A stretch of 64,000 nt of DNA, taken from contig NZ_JAQQTD010000002.1 in assembly GCF_028561755.1 (NCBI RefSeq), positions 186,001 to 250,000 on the forward strand, written 5' to 3'. Below the pieces are notes generated by a model, which saw only the letters and a program-made list of their open reading frames with translations, was not told the origin of the DNA and made no database searches. Of the stretch, positions 32,500-42,009 are shown piece by piece. The stretch's first letter is position 1; each line of letters begins with the position of its first letter. A program made the position numbers and the translations under genes. The DNA is from Altibacter sp. HG106 (GTDB taxonomy: Bacteria > Bacteroidota > Bacteroidia > Flavobacteriales > Flavobacteriaceae).

Positions 32500-33732
32500 A
32501 TGCGATTTCTTGTAATAGTTTTTTTTGGAGTAATCTTTATCGGGTGTAATGAAACGGCTCCCGAACCGGTGAGCATGAAAGAAGATGTGATGGCCTTGGC
32601 AAGTGACGCCCTAAATGGCCGAGCTACCGGTACGCAAGGCGAAGATGCCGCAGCCGAGTATCTGGTGAAGCGGTTTGAATCGCTAGGATTGCTTCCGAAG
32701 GGTTACCAAAATACCTACCTGCAAGAGTTTACCTTTAGACCTTCACAAAACCCGCATGAAAAAGCTGAATTCACAGGATTAGCTTCCGATAGCACCACCA
32801 CAGGTACCAATGTGATCGCCTATATAGACAATGAGGCCACTTCCACTGTGGTCATTGGAGCACATTACGATCACCTGGGATTGGGCGGAGAAGGGTCGCT
32901 GTATCGAGAAGGACAGGCCATTCATAATGGTGCCGACGATAACGCGAGTGGCGTAGCGATCTTGTTACGATTAGCGGAAACCTTGCAGCAAAAGGAATTT
33001 GGTAATCAAAACTATTTATTTATTGCTTTTTCAGGAGAAGAATTAGGCTTGCTAGGATCCAATTATTTTGTAAAAAACCCAACCATCGATCTATCGTCGG
33101 TTTCCTATATGATCAATATGGACATGGTCGGTCGCCTTAATGAAGAGCGTACCCTGGCAGTGCATGGAGTAGGAACGTCCCCAACCTTTAAGCAAACCTT
33201 GTTCGCTAATAATGAGTACGACCTCAATATCGCCGAACACGAAAGTGGCGTAGGACCTAGCGATCACACTTCCTTTTACTTGATGGATATTCCGGTGCTT
33301 CATTTCTTTACCGGGCAACATGAAGATTATCACAAACCCAGTGACGATGCCGACAAGTTAAATTACGAAGGCATGGAAGCGATCTACAGCTATATCAGAA
33401 GCATCGTAAACGATCTTCAGGATGAAGACAAATTAGCATTCCGAAAAACAAAGAATGAAAGCGAAGAAGTCCCTCGATTTAAGGTGGCTTTAGGCGTTGT
33501 TCCCGATTACTTGTTTACGGGAGAAGGCATGCGCATCGATGGCGTGAGTGAAGATAAACCTGCCCAATTAGCCGGTCTGAAAAAAGGCGACGTCGTCGTT
33601 CAATTGGGCGAGCACCCCGTGACCGATATGATGAGCTATATGAAGGCCTTGTCGAAATTTGAAAAAGGTCAGGAGACCACCGTGCAGGTACAGCGAGCAT
33701 CCGATACCTTGACGGTTTCCATCACTTTTTAA
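32500..33732 (+). CDS. M28-family metallopeptidase lipoprotein with C-terminal PDZ domain
   Basis: A 410-aa lipoprotein (MRFLVIVFFGVIFIGC). The M28 aminopeptidase core has zinc ligands in GAHYDHLGLGG (His), NGADDNASGVA (Asp), FSGEELGLLG (Glu-Glu), MINMDMVGRL (Asp) and HEDYHKPSDD (His). Residues about 325-410 form a PDZ domain (GEGMRIDGVSEDKPAQLAGL). It likely trims peptides at the cell surface or in the periplasm. The ATG at 32500 is preferred over a TTG six codons upstream because of the -7 box. It is divergent from the PD40 lipoprotein. Confidence 0.88.
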   Translation: MRFLVIVFFGVIFIGCNETAPEPVSMKEDVMALASDALNGRATGTQGEDAAAEYLVKRFESLGLLPKGYQNTYLQEFTFRPSQNPHEKAEFTGLASDSTTTGTNVIAYIDNEATSTVVIGAHYDHLGLGGEGSLYREGQAIHNGADDNASGVAILLRLAETLQQKEFGNQNYLFIAFSGEELGLLGSNYFVKNPTIDLSSVSYMINMDMVGRLNEERTLAVHGVGTSPTFKQTLFANNEYDLNIAEHESGVGPSDHTSFYLMDIPVLHFFTGQHEDYHKPSDDADKLNYEGMEAIYSYIRSIVNDLQDEDKLAFRKTKNESEEVPRFKVALGVVPDYLFTGEGMRIDGVSEDKPAQLAGLKKGDVVVQLGEHPVTDMMSYMKALSKFEKGQETTVQVQRASDTLTVSITF

Positions 33733-33761
33733 ACGGTTTGTCCTTCGGAAAGGGTGGAAGC

Positions 33762-35255
33762 TCACGCTTTGGACGTAAGGCTTTTGAAGAAGACAAAGCC
33801 AAACCCAACGAAAAGCATGAAATGAAACGGAAAAAGACCGAAGTCTCCCCCTTGGTCGCCCACGATAAAAGCAGAATACATTCCGAAGGCGAAATAGACC
33901 ATCAACAATCCCTCTACAAAGACTCTGGGAGAGATCTTTTCTTTTAGGTATTTATTGCCCTTCCAACTATCACGAATGCTGTTAATATTGAACTTGGGCG
34001 TTCTAATAAATTCACTTTTCTTCCCAAGATGACCCTCAATCACCGCAATACTATTGTGTAGTGAAAAGCCCATGGCAATAGAGAAAAAGGTAAAGAACAT
34101 GCCTGTATACCGTAAAAAATTGCGCATGCCGCCACCGTAAATACTTTTGAAAGAGAACCAATAGCAGATAAAAAAGATGACTGTGCTAATCACAAAAAAG
34201 CTCATCACAAAGAAGTACATTTTTAAATGCTCGTATTCATTTTTGATGTACAACATGGGAATGCTGAGAATCGCTACCACCAAAATGTTCAGAAACATGG
34301 TGCTATTCAATAAGTGAATAATGCTGTGGAGCTTTGTTTTAAAAGGAATGTGTTGATTCGACAATACTTTCTTTGCCATTTTCTGAAAGTTCTCCGCGCC
34401 CCCTTTATTCCATCGAAATTGTTGGGAACGTGCGGCGCTAATCACCACCGGAAGCTCGGCCGGAGTTTCCACTTCTTCCAAATATTTAAATTGCCACTGC
34501 TTTAACTGCGCGCGATAACTCAGATCCAGGTCTTCAGTAAGCGTATCTCCTTCCCAGTTTCCGGCATCTTCGATACAGGTTTTTCGCCAGATACCGGCGG
34601 TTCCGTTGAAGTTGATAAAATGGCCACGACTGTTGCGGCCTACTTGTTCTAAAGTGAAATGGGCATCTAAGGCAAATGCCTGAACGCGGGTGAGCAACGA
34701 ATAGTTTTTGTTGAGGTGGCCCCATCGCGTTTGAACGACCCCGATCTTTTCGTTTTTGAAATACGGAATGGTTCGCAATAGCCAGTTTTTCTTCGGAAGA
34801 AAATCGGCGTCAAAGATGGCGATATATTCGCCCTGAGCCGTTTTTAAGCCTTCCTTGAGCGCGCCCGCCTTAAAGCCAGTCCGATCGGTACGGGTAATAT
34901 GTTTGATATTGACACCCTTTGCCTGCAAGCGTTCAATGTGAGCTGCGGTTTGCTGAAGCGATTCATCAGTAGAATCATCTAAAACTTGTATTTCAAGTTT
35001 GTTGGAAGGATATTCCAGTTGCGCAATATTATTCAACAATCGCTCCATTACGTAGAGTTCGTTATAGACAGGGAGCTGTACCGTTACAAAAGGGGTTTCC
35101 TCTGGGTTTTTTAGATCGAATTGGGGTTCGGTAGAGCGGCTATTCTTGCGCGCCCGGAGGTAATTGAAGAGCAAATTGAGTTGGGCCAACGCGTAGAAAA
35201 AAATCAACAGAAGCGCGATCGAATAAATGGCAATTATGAGGGTTTCTACGATCAT
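33762..35255 (-). CDS. Processive GT2 glycosyltransferase, cellulose synthase-like
   Basis: A 497-aa membrane enzyme with one N-terminal helix, a GT2 catalytic domain (about 50-290) and four C-terminal helices. Substrate motifs are VTVQLPVYNE, LDDSTDES, IFDADFLP (DxD), LTEDLDLSYR (TED general base) and QQFRWNKG (QxxRW), the full set of a processive beta-glycosyltransferase. It probably makes a beta-glucan or glucomannan-like polymer, or a glycolipid. Its 5' end overlaps the upstream GT2 gene by 4 nt. The polymer cannot be identified from sequence. Confidence 0.87.
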   Translation of the reverse strand: MIVETLIIAIYSIALLLIFFYALAQLNLLFNYLRARKNSRSTEPQFDLKNPEETPFVTVQLPVYNELYVMERLLNNIAQLEYPSNKLEIQVLDDSTDESLQQTAAHIERLQAKGVNIKHITRTDRTGFKAGALKEGLKTAQGEYIAIFDADFLPKKNWLLRTIPYFKNEKIGVVQTRWGHLNKNYSLLTRVQAFALDAHFTLEQVGRNSRGHFINFNGTAGIWRKTCIEDAGNWEGDTLTEDLDLSYRAQLKQWQFKYLEEVETPAELPVVISAARSQQFRWNKGGAENFQKMAKKVLSNQHIPFKTKLHSIIHLLNSTMFLNILVVAILSIPMLYIKNEYEHLKMYFFVMSFFVISTVIFFICYWFSFKSIYGGGMRNFLRYTGMFFTFFSIAMGFSLHNSIAVIEGHLGKKSEFIRTPKFNINSIRDSWKGNKYLKEKISPRVFVEGLLMVYFAFGMYSAFIVGDQGGDFGLFPFHFMLFVGFGFVFFKSLTSKA

Positions 35256-35953
35256 TTTTTGAGGCTGTATTTAAAGATCCATCCCAGTATCTTCACGCCG
35301 GCAAATATAGCACCTTTTACGGTACCCGACACTTTGGAAACGCCAATTCTATTGCGGTACGGAACCGGAATCTCTCCATATCGCAATCCTTTTTTTAAGG
35401 CTTTCAATTGCATTTCAACCGTCCATCCATAGGTTTTATCTTCCATATTCAATTTTCGTAATGATTCGTACCGAATCGCGCGAAAGGGTCCTAAATCAGT
35501 AAAGCGCGACCCAAAAAATACGCGCATTAAAAAGGTAGCCAAACTATTTCCGAAGCGCTGCGGAAAGGTCATAGCGCCTGCCTCTCGCAAGTTCGCCACT
35601 CTGGCTCCAACCATTAAATCCTTTGCACCGGAAATGATAGGAGCAACCAGCGGCGTTAGATATTCCGGGTAGTCACTATAATCGCCATCGAGAAAAACAA
35701 CAATGTCGGGCGCAAGAGAGTGGTCGGAAATATAGCGCATACCTTTCAAGCAAGCGTATCCATACCCCTTTTGGTTTTCACGAACAACAATGGCGCCCGC
35801 TTTTGCCGCGACCTCACCGGTGCCGTCGGTAGAGCCATTGTCGACAACGATCGTATGGGAAACTTCCGCAGGGATCTCTCGAAGCACCAGGGCAATACTT
35901 TCCGCTTCATTAAAGGCTGGGATAATAACTACGATGCGAGGGGGGCGAGACAT
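35252..35953 (-). CDS. GT2 glycosyltransferase, dolichyl-phosphate mannose synthase-like
   Basis: A 233-aa GT-A enzyme: VVIIPAFNEAESI at the N-terminus, VVDNGSTDGTG near residue 38, VVFLDGDYSDYP (DxD) near residue 85. It lacks strong membrane helices apart from a hydrophobic C-terminal stretch (GAIFAGVKILGWIFKY). It likely transfers a sugar to a polyprenyl phosphate or a lipid. It overlaps the downstream processive GT2 gene by 4 nt, so the pair probably acts in one glycan pathway. It lies 29 nt downstream of the Fe-S protein gene and may be in the same operon. Confidence 0.85.
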   Translation of the reverse strand: MSRPPRIVVIIPAFNEAESIALVLREIPAEVSHTIVVDNGSTDGTGEVAAKAGAIVVRENQKGYGYACLKGMRYISDHSLAPDIVVFLDGDYSDYPEYLTPLVAPIISGAKDLMVGARVANLREAGAMTFPQRFGNSLATFLMRVFFGSRFTDLGPFRAIRYESLRKLNMEDKTYGWTVEMQLKALKKGLRYGEIPVPYRNRIGVSKVSGTVKGAIFAGVKILGWIFKYSLKK

Positions 35954-35982
35954 GAATTCTTAAATTTTCCGCGCAAGGTACA

Positions 35983-37878
35983 TTAATTGAGATGATTCAT
36001 AAGATCGACGTCGGTTCCTAACAACACGTCTTTTCCTTCTATTCGTCCCTTACGAGGCCCGTTTTCTAGTTTTAATACTCCTCTCGGACACACAGCAGAG
36101 CAGATACCACAGCCCACACAACTAGAACGCACAATATTCTCTCCTTTTTGGGCGTAGGCCCGAACATCGATGCCCATTTCGCAGTAGGTAGAACAGTTTC
36201 CGCAGGAAATACATTGTCCGCCGTTCGTCGTAATTCGAAAACGCGAAAACAAGCGCTGCTGAAACCCAAGAATGGCTGCCATGGGGCACCCAAACCGACA
36301 CCAAACCCGACTTCCGAAGATGGGATAAAACCCTACTCCAATCACACCACTAAACATCGCCCCAATCAAAAACCCATACCCTTTTCGCAATTGATAGGCA
36401 TCAAAAAAGAAAAGCTTCCAGGGAGTGCTCACGTAGGTGAAAAGGAGAATGCTGATAACAATCACGAAATATCCAATGGCTCCATACCTCGCATCTTTAG
36501 CGAGTTGTTCTCTTCGGAATAGCATCACCCAAGCAAAAATTAAGGTGAGTAGCCCAATTACAAACCAGATAAAAAACTCTTTTGAGATCCACAGATTATC
36601 AAAAAAAGAAACGGAGGTGCCTTCAGAAACCGTTACGCGTGTTGTTTCGGGACCGTCTAGAATAAAGGTAGCCGTCGCCCCTTGACGCACATTCTCAAGG
36701 GCCTCTCTATTTTCAATTTCCGAAATTACATAGAACGGAATGGCAATACCTTGGGTGTTAGATAAGCTCGGAGGTGTTTCCGAAGCTTCCGAATTAATAA
36801 AATACACTGCCGACGCTTTAGCATCTTGAGCGCTGCGTACACGTTCGTGCAATGGACGCCCGTCAAGCGCACTGATGAAGACCGTATGGTTCTCCAGTGG
36901 ACTGTACTCTGAGAGGGATTCCGATTCATTTTGTCTGAGGTATGAAAACACCACGGCGGTCGTCATTACCGTGACAAATACCACCACGCTATGCACCACC
37001 CATCGTTCTACTTTCCAGGCTCCCGTGCTTTTGTCAGATAAATGTCTAAACGGATCTCCCGCGGTTTCTGCGAGTCCGCCACAACCACACACCCAACTGC
37101 AATACCATCGCTTTCCGTATTTGTAGGTAAGAATTGGGGTGATCACGAAAACGGAAACAATTCCGAAGATCAACATGATAAGTCCGATAGTACCAGCGCT
37201 TATAAATTCGTCAATTTTATAGCCTGCGAAGAGTTCGTAGTTTAAGGGCCAGATATTCTTAAAATCATAATAGGGAAGTTGCAACGCCACTAAGAATTCA
37301 GGAATTAAAAAAGCAAAGGACAATTGAAAGAACATCACCGAAAAGGTTCGGATAATCTCATACCGATTGTGACGGTACTTGTAAATAAATTTTATCCCGA
37401 AGGTAAGAATAGCCAGGGTATACAGCGTTCCGTAGACAAACCACTGGGAAGCTGGGTTGCCACTGATGAAGCGGCTCAACGGATCGAACAAGGCGATAAG
37501 TCCTTTATTGTCACCTTCGTTTACAAGCCCTAAATACTGTGGAAACCAGTAGAGGGCCACATAAAAAAGGGTAAGGGCAATCCCCAACACCCAGGCCCAG
37601 AAGCCCCGGGAGGAGAGCGATTTAAAATAGACTCCGTGATTCTTGATCCCTGCATGCTCATTGAGATAGGCGGCGCGCGCAAAGAGGATAACACCTGTGG
37701 CCATGAGAAGCAGGGAGCTGGTGAGCCAAATCGCTTTTTGAGGCAACGAGAGATTCATTAAAAATAGCGCGAGGATTCCCAGACCGATGAGTCCGATAAC
37801 CGTGGCGATTTTTTGTTGTAGGTTGATGCTTTTTGGGGGTTGTCCGGTAAGCGACAGGTCGCGTTGAAAGGTGCTCAT
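35983..37878 (-). CDS. Polytopic 4Fe-4S membrane protein, NapH/NosR-like
   Basis: A 631-aa membrane protein with several helices in the first about 290 residues, a periplasmic insert (about 320-430) and further helices. Two NapH/CcoG-type Cys pairs are visible: CSWVCGCGG (about residue 245) and CRFGCPMA (about 540). A ferredoxin domain carries CISCGNCSTYCEMG and CVGCGICSAVCPRG, two 4Fe-4S clusters. It probably moves electrons across or along the membrane. The upstream gene encodes a pyridine-nucleotide flavoprotein 1 nt away, a likely electron donor. The terminal acceptor is not visible here. Confidence 0.83.
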   Translation of the reverse strand: MSTFQRDLSLTGQPPKSINLQQKIATVIGLIGLGILALFLMNLSLPQKAIWLTSSLLLMATGVILFARAAYLNEHAGIKNHGVYFKSLSSRGFWAWVLGIALTLFYVALYWFPQYLGLVNEGDNKGLIALFDPLSRFISGNPASQWFVYGTLYTLAILTFGIKFIYKYRHNRYEIIRTFSVMFFQLSFAFLIPEFLVALQLPYYDFKNIWPLNYELFAGYKIDEFISAGTIGLIMLIFGIVSVFVITPILTYKYGKRWYCSWVCGCGGLAETAGDPFRHLSDKSTGAWKVERWVVHSVVVFVTVMTTAVVFSYLRQNESESLSEYSPLENHTVFISALDGRPLHERVRSAQDAKASAVYFINSEASETPPSLSNTQGIAIPFYVISEIENREALENVRQGATATFILDGPETTRVTVSEGTSVSFFDNLWISKEFFIWFVIGLLTLIFAWVMLFRREQLAKDARYGAIGYFVIVISILLFTYVSTPWKLFFFDAYQLRKGYGFLIGAMFSGVIGVGFYPIFGSRVWCRFGCPMAAILGFQQRLFSRFRITTNGGQCISCGNCSTYCEMGIDVRAYAQKGENIVRSSCVGCGICSAVCPRGVLKLENGPRKGRIEGKDVLLGTDVDLMNHLN

Positions 37879-37879
37879 A

Positions 37880-39184
37880 TTAGGCGGTTAAGGTAGCATT
37901 GGTTAGAAACTCTTGTTGAATTAAAGTGTAATACTGAGTATAAAATTCAGGGTCAAAATTTGCCTGAGACAGTTTTTGAATCACATAGTCCACCGATCGT
38001 TTTTCTTCAAGCCATCGGTTGAATACTTCATGTCGCATGCGTATACCAAAGGTGTTGATGCCTAAAAAAGCACGAGAAGCTTTGTGATACGCCAGCGTGA
38101 TACATATTTCTTTATCGGGATTTTTCCAATGAAAATGAGTTTCTTCCTCAGCTTTCTTTTTTTCTGAAAAGACCCAACCGTAGGTTTGATATTCGATATC
38201 AAAAAATTTCGCGGAATTAAACCAATGTCCGGGTGAATACGCAGTGGAATTTCCGCATAATGTCTGTGCCACCGTTTTTCCCATAATTCTCCCGGTGTAC
38301 CACACCGCCTCCACAGGAGGACGCTTCCCTATGGGTTGGCGCTGTTGCGCACAATCGCCAATGGCGTACACCTCTGGGATGTTGGTTTCTAAATATTCAT
38401 TGACCAAAATTCCCCGATCGATTTCAATGCGACTGTCTGATAAAAAGGCAATATTTGGGGTAACACCCGTGGCGATGCCTACCAGATCACAAGGAATCTC
38501 GACACCCTCTTTGGTGATTACGGCGCGTACGTTTCCATCGGCATCGCCAAGAATTTCACGCAATTCAGTATTGTGTTGCAAGTCCACCCCATGCGAAGCG
38601 ATATGGGCAGAGAGCATGGTGGCTTCCGGTTGCGGAAGGACACCGGTCCAAAAGGCGTTTTCACGTACCAGAAAACTCACTTCTATGTCGCGCGTGCGCA
38701 GCATCTCGGCTAGTTCTACCCCTATGAGGCCGCCTCCCACAATCACCGCTCTTCGACACTTTTCCTTGTTAGGCGCAATTTTTTCAAGCGCTTCCAGGTC
38801 TTGTTTGGTAACCAAGCCTTGAACTCCATTAAGGTGTTGTCCCGGCCAATCAAACATTCGCGTAGAAGAGCCGGTAGCCAAGATCAATTTATCGTACGAT
38901 AAGGGTTCGTTGTTTTTGAGATGAAGCTGTTTGGTTTCGGTATTAACGCTTGTTACATAGTCTTGTAGTAGATCAATGCTATTTTTTTTCCAAAAACCAG
39001 CTTCATAGGGCTCAATGTCTTTCCAGCGCATATGTCCCATATAAACATACATCAGGGCGGTGCGAGAAAAAAAGTGGGCCGCTTCCGAAGAAACAATAGT
39101 AATTTTCTTATCGCTCAATTTCCGGATATGCCGGGCAGCGGTGATACCAGAAATTCCGTTTCCAATAATGACTACGTGCTCCAT
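37880..39184 (-). CDS. NAD(P)/FAD-dependent oxidoreductase
   Basis: A 434-aa class I pyridine nucleotide-disulfide type oxidoreductase without the redox CxxxxC. The FAD motif is VIIGNGISGITAARHIR (residues 4-20), the NAD motif VIVGGGLIGVELAEML near residue 145, and a second FAD-contact region EVYAIGDCA near residue 270. I used the ATG at 39184 because the 12 preceding residues (MLFDITVNYNYY) precede the Rossmann strand without a role. It resembles the nitrite reductase NirB/rubredoxin reductase group. With the downstream Fe-S protein it likely forms a membrane redox unit. Confidence 0.83.
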   Translation of the reverse strand: MEHVVIIGNGISGITAARHIRKLSDKKITIVSSEAAHFFSRTALMYVYMGHMRWKDIEPYEAGFWKKNSIDLLQDYVTSVNTETKQLHLKNNEPLSYDKLILATGSSTRMFDWPGQHLNGVQGLVTKQDLEALEKIAPNKEKCRRAVIVGGGLIGVELAEMLRTRDIEVSFLVRENAFWTGVLPQPEATMLSAHIASHGVDLQHNTELREILGDADGNVRAVITKEGVEIPCDLVGIATGVTPNIAFLSDSRIEIDRGILVNEYLETNIPEVYAIGDCAQQRQPIGKRPPVEAVWYTGRIMGKTVAQTLCGNSTAYSPGHWFNSAKFFDIEYQTYGWVFSEKKKAEEETHFHWKNPDKEICITLAYHKASRAFLGINTFGIRMRHEVFNRWLEEKRSVDYVIQKLSQANFDPEFYTQYYTLIQQEFLTNATLTA

Positions 39185-39319
39185 ATAATAGTTGTAATTG
39201 ACGGTTATGTCGAACAACAAGGTACAAACATTACAGCATTTCTACGGAAGAAATAAAAAAAGTGTCTCCGTGTAAGGACTTTTAGATTGAAAAGACAGAA
39301 GGGGTCTAAACAGTACGAT

Positions 39320-40033
39320 ATGAAACGCCTCTACTTACTAGCTGTATTAATAGTAGTGCCTTCACTGCTGAAGGCCCAAGAACTAGATAGGTTTTTCGAT
39401 GAAGCCGATGCATTTTTCGCCTCCTATGTGAGTGAGGGGCGTGTTGATTATGCATCCCTTCACGAACAGCCGAAGCCCTTAAACGACCTTGTGAAACAAT
39501 TAGAGGGGGTTCGAGTAGACGTTAGGAACATTGATGAATATAAGGCGTTTTGGATTAACGCTTATAATGTACTGGTAATAAAGGGTGTTGTAAATCACTA
39601 CCCCATTGCCTCTCCGCTTGACACGAATGGATTCTTCGATCGAATCAAGTATTCGGTGGGAGGTGCCAACCTCACGCTAAACGATATTGAGAACAAAAAA
39701 CTACGAGCAGTATTTGACGATGCTCGGATCCATTTTGTCTTGGTGTGTGGAGCTAAAGGTTGCCCTCCTTTGATCGCTTCGGCCTACCGGCCCGAAACCT
39801 TAAACAAACAGTTAACACGGCAAACACGTTTGGCATTGAACAATGAGCAATTTATTAGAGTGGCTAAGAATAAGGTGGCGGTTTCAGAAATCTTTACATG
39901 GTACCGGGAAGACTTCCTGAGTGCGCAGAAGACAGTACTCGATTATATAAACACCTACCGGAATCAACCTATTTCGAGCGATAGTAAGCTTGAATATTAT
40001 TCCTACGATTGGCGTTTGAACGCGCAAAAGTGA
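39320..40033 (+). CDS. DUF547 domain exported protein (copy 1)
   Basis: A 237-aa protein. The ATG at 39320 opens a signal peptide (MKRLYLLAVLIVVPSLLKAQ). The DUF547 core includes AFWINAYNVLVIKGVVNHYP, FFDRIKYSVGG, LNDIENKKLR, IHFVLVCGAKGCPPL and a closing YDWRLNAQK. The conserved Cys in the VCGAKGCP segment is present. DUF547 proteins are papain-fold-like with no settled function. A second copy is at 44.6 kb. It is followed by a beta-barrel gene after 42 nt. Confidence 0.85.
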   Translation: MKRLYLLAVLIVVPSLLKAQELDRFFDEADAFFASYVSEGRVDYASLHEQPKPLNDLVKQLEGVRVDVRNIDEYKAFWINAYNVLVIKGVVNHYPIASPLDTNGFFDRIKYSVGGANLTLNDIENKKLRAVFDDARIHFVLVCGAKGCPPLIASAYRPETLNKQLTRQTRLALNNEQFIRVAKNKVAVSEIFTWYREDFLSAQKTVLDYINTYRNQPISSDSKLEYYSYDWRLNAQK

Positions 40034-40075
40034 TCTCAAAACATTTTCATAAGGAACAACAAAAATACAACCCGT

Positions 40076-40948
40076 ATGCACTGTAATAGACTGTTTCGAT
40101 TGACCGTTCTATTTTTGATACTCGCTCCCGCGCTACAGGCACAAGAGGAAGTGGAAGGCTCTGTAATTCAAACACTCACGCCTTCTAAATTGATTGGTAA
40201 AGGACAATGGGACCTTAAATGGTTCAACAATCTATACACTCAAAATAAAAGTACTTTTTCGGAAGGTACTGAGCCTCGCGAAACATTTTTCACGTCGACC
40301 TTAGAAGGGTTTACCGGAATGGACACCAAACGACGTTGGAATTTGGGGTTGATCTTAGAGTTTAGAAGCAATGTAGTGGCCAACCGAAACGCACTTGATG
40401 TCTTTGCCTTCGACGGAGAACGAGGAACCGCCCGAAGTGGATTTACCAGTATTGCGCCTGCCGTTAAGTTTGTTCCCTTTAACAATGTAGGGAACTTCTC
40501 CATTCAAAGTGCATTCTTCTTTCCGTTGGTCGATAACGAAACCGAGGAAGGTGTCTTTTTAGACCAAAATGGTTACCTCTGGCAAAATCGATTGTTTTAC
40601 GACCACACCTTTCCGGGAAACCATTTTCAATTGTTTACAGAATTAAATACAGAACTAAACTTCGGGCCGCAAGCCAATAGTTTTGCCAATGATAGCCTCC
40701 GACTAACCCCTGGTCTGTTCTTTAGCTACTTTCCGTCTGCCAGTTTTACGGTGCTTGCCTTGGTGCAACACTCACAACTCATTAATATCAACAATAATTT
40801 TTCCCAAGATTTTACGGCGGTTGGAGGAGGAGCAAAATATCAGCTTACAAAAGAACTGAATCTTGAACTCTTGTACACACAATTTGTGCGTGGTACCAAC
40901 ACGGGCTTGGGCAAGACTTTTAACCTGGGCCTTAGAGCGGTGTTCTAA
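40076..40948 (+). CDS. Predicted outer-membrane beta-barrel protein
   Basis: A 290-aa protein with a signal peptide (residues 1-22, ending LQAQ). Alternating hydrophobic/polar strands run through most of it (WNLGLILEFRSNVV, NHFQLFTELNTELNFG, NLELLYTQFVRG) and the C-terminal residue is Phe (FNLGLRAVF), as in outer-membrane barrels. Length suits a 10-12-strand barrel. No family is recognised. It lies 42 nt after the DUF547 gene and upstream of a GH113-type lipoprotein and an Omp85 protein, suggesting one envelope-related operon. Confidence 0.65.
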   Translation: MHCNRLFRLTVLFLILAPALQAQEEVEGSVIQTLTPSKLIGKGQWDLKWFNNLYTQNKSTFSEGTEPRETFFTSTLEGFTGMDTKRRWNLGLILEFRSNVVANRNALDVFAFDGERGTARSGFTSIAPAVKFVPFNNVGNFSIQSAFFFPLVDNETEEGVFLDQNGYLWQNRLFYDHTFPGNHFQLFTELNTELNFGPQANSFANDSLRLTPGLFFSYFPSASFTVLALVQHSQLININNNFSQDFTAVGGGAKYQLTKELNLELLYTQFVRGTNTGLGKTFNLGLRAVF

Positions 40949-41004
40949 AAACAGATGGTTGTGATAAAACGTAAGTATTTTGCGTATTTTTCAGTAAAAA
41001 ACAA

Positions 41005-42009
41005 ATGAGGATATTTCACATAGTATGGATTATCGTGGTACTATCTGCGTGTCAGGCACAACATAAAAAGATCAATGGCATGAGTCTGGTGGCCTCCAGA
41101 GATACGCTTTCCGAAGTGCAGCTACGACCGCTGTTAGCAACACAAACGAACTTTGTTTCGATCATGCCGTTCGGTTTTGTAAGAGATATTACTGCTCCGA
41201 ACATTTATTTCAATACCAACCGGCAATGGTATGGGGAAACTGTGGAGGGTGTCGCGCAATATATAGAGATTGCGCATTCCCATGGGCTGCAAGTGATGTT
41301 GAAACCACAGATTTGGATTATGAACGGGGTCTATACCGGGCACATGAAAATGACAACCGAGGCCGATTGGCAGCTGTTGGAAACAACCTATCGCGATTTT
41401 ATTATGACCTTCGGAAAGGTCGCTGCGGAAAATGAAGTGGCCCTTTTTTGTATTGGCACCGAGTTACAACGCTTTATCGAGCATCGCCCGGAATTTTGGA
41501 AGGAGCTCATCGCCGAAGTGAAGTTGATCTATCCCGGAAAATTAACGTACGCAGCCAATTGGGATGAGTACGATTCGTTTCCATTTTGGGAAGAACTCGA
41601 TTACATTGGAGTAGATGCCTACTTTCCCATTTCCGAAGCAAAAACACCTACGCTGGCCCAGGCAAAGGCCGGTTGGGCACCTTGGGTAAAGGAACTGAAA
41701 CACGTTTCCCAACGCCATGATACCCCCGTTTTGTTTACCGAATTTGGCTATCGAAGTAGAGATTTTGCGGGTAAAGAGCCTTGGCAGAGCGAACGAACCG
41801 AAAAGGATGTGAATATGGAAGCTCAAGTGAATCTGCTTCAGGGCTTATACGAGTCGGTATGGCAAGAACCATGGATGCACGGAGGTTTTTTGTGGAAGTG
41901 GTTTCTTGCCCATGATCGAGTGGGTGGAGTAGAAAATACCATGTTCACCCCTCAAAACAAGCCGGCCGAAAAACTACTCAAGGACTTTTATGACATACCG
42001 GAAGAGTAG
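41005..42009 (+). CDS. GH113-like glycoside hydrolase lipoprotein
   Basis: A 334-aa lipoprotein (signal ending LSACQAQ). The body is a TIM-barrel with motifs seen in GH113 beta-mannanases: VMLKPQIWI, ALFCIGTELQRF (acid/base Glu, about residue 152), LDYIGVDAYFPISE and VLFTEFGYRSRDF (nucleophile Glu, about residue 247). It ends in WMHGGFLWKWF. The likely substrate is a beta-mannan or related glycan at the cell surface. The 3' end overlaps the Omp85 gene by 20 nt, so the two are coupled. Single-domain, normal length. Confidence 0.8.
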   Translation: MRIFHIVWIIVVLSACQAQHKKINGMSLVASRDTLSEVQLRPLLATQTNFVSIMPFGFVRDITAPNIYFNTNRQWYGETVEGVAQYIEIAHSHGLQVMLKPQIWIMNGVYTGHMKMTTEADWQLLETTYRDFIMTFGKVAAENEVALFCIGTELQRFIEHRPEFWKELIAEVKLIYPGKLTYAANWDEYDSFPFWEELDYIGVDAYFPISEAKTPTLAQAKAGWAPWVKELKHVSQRHDTPVLFTEFGYRSRDFAGKEPWQSERTEKDVNMEAQVNLLQGLYESVWQEPWMHGGFLWKWFLAHDRVGGVENTMFTPQNKPAEKLLKDFYDIPEE

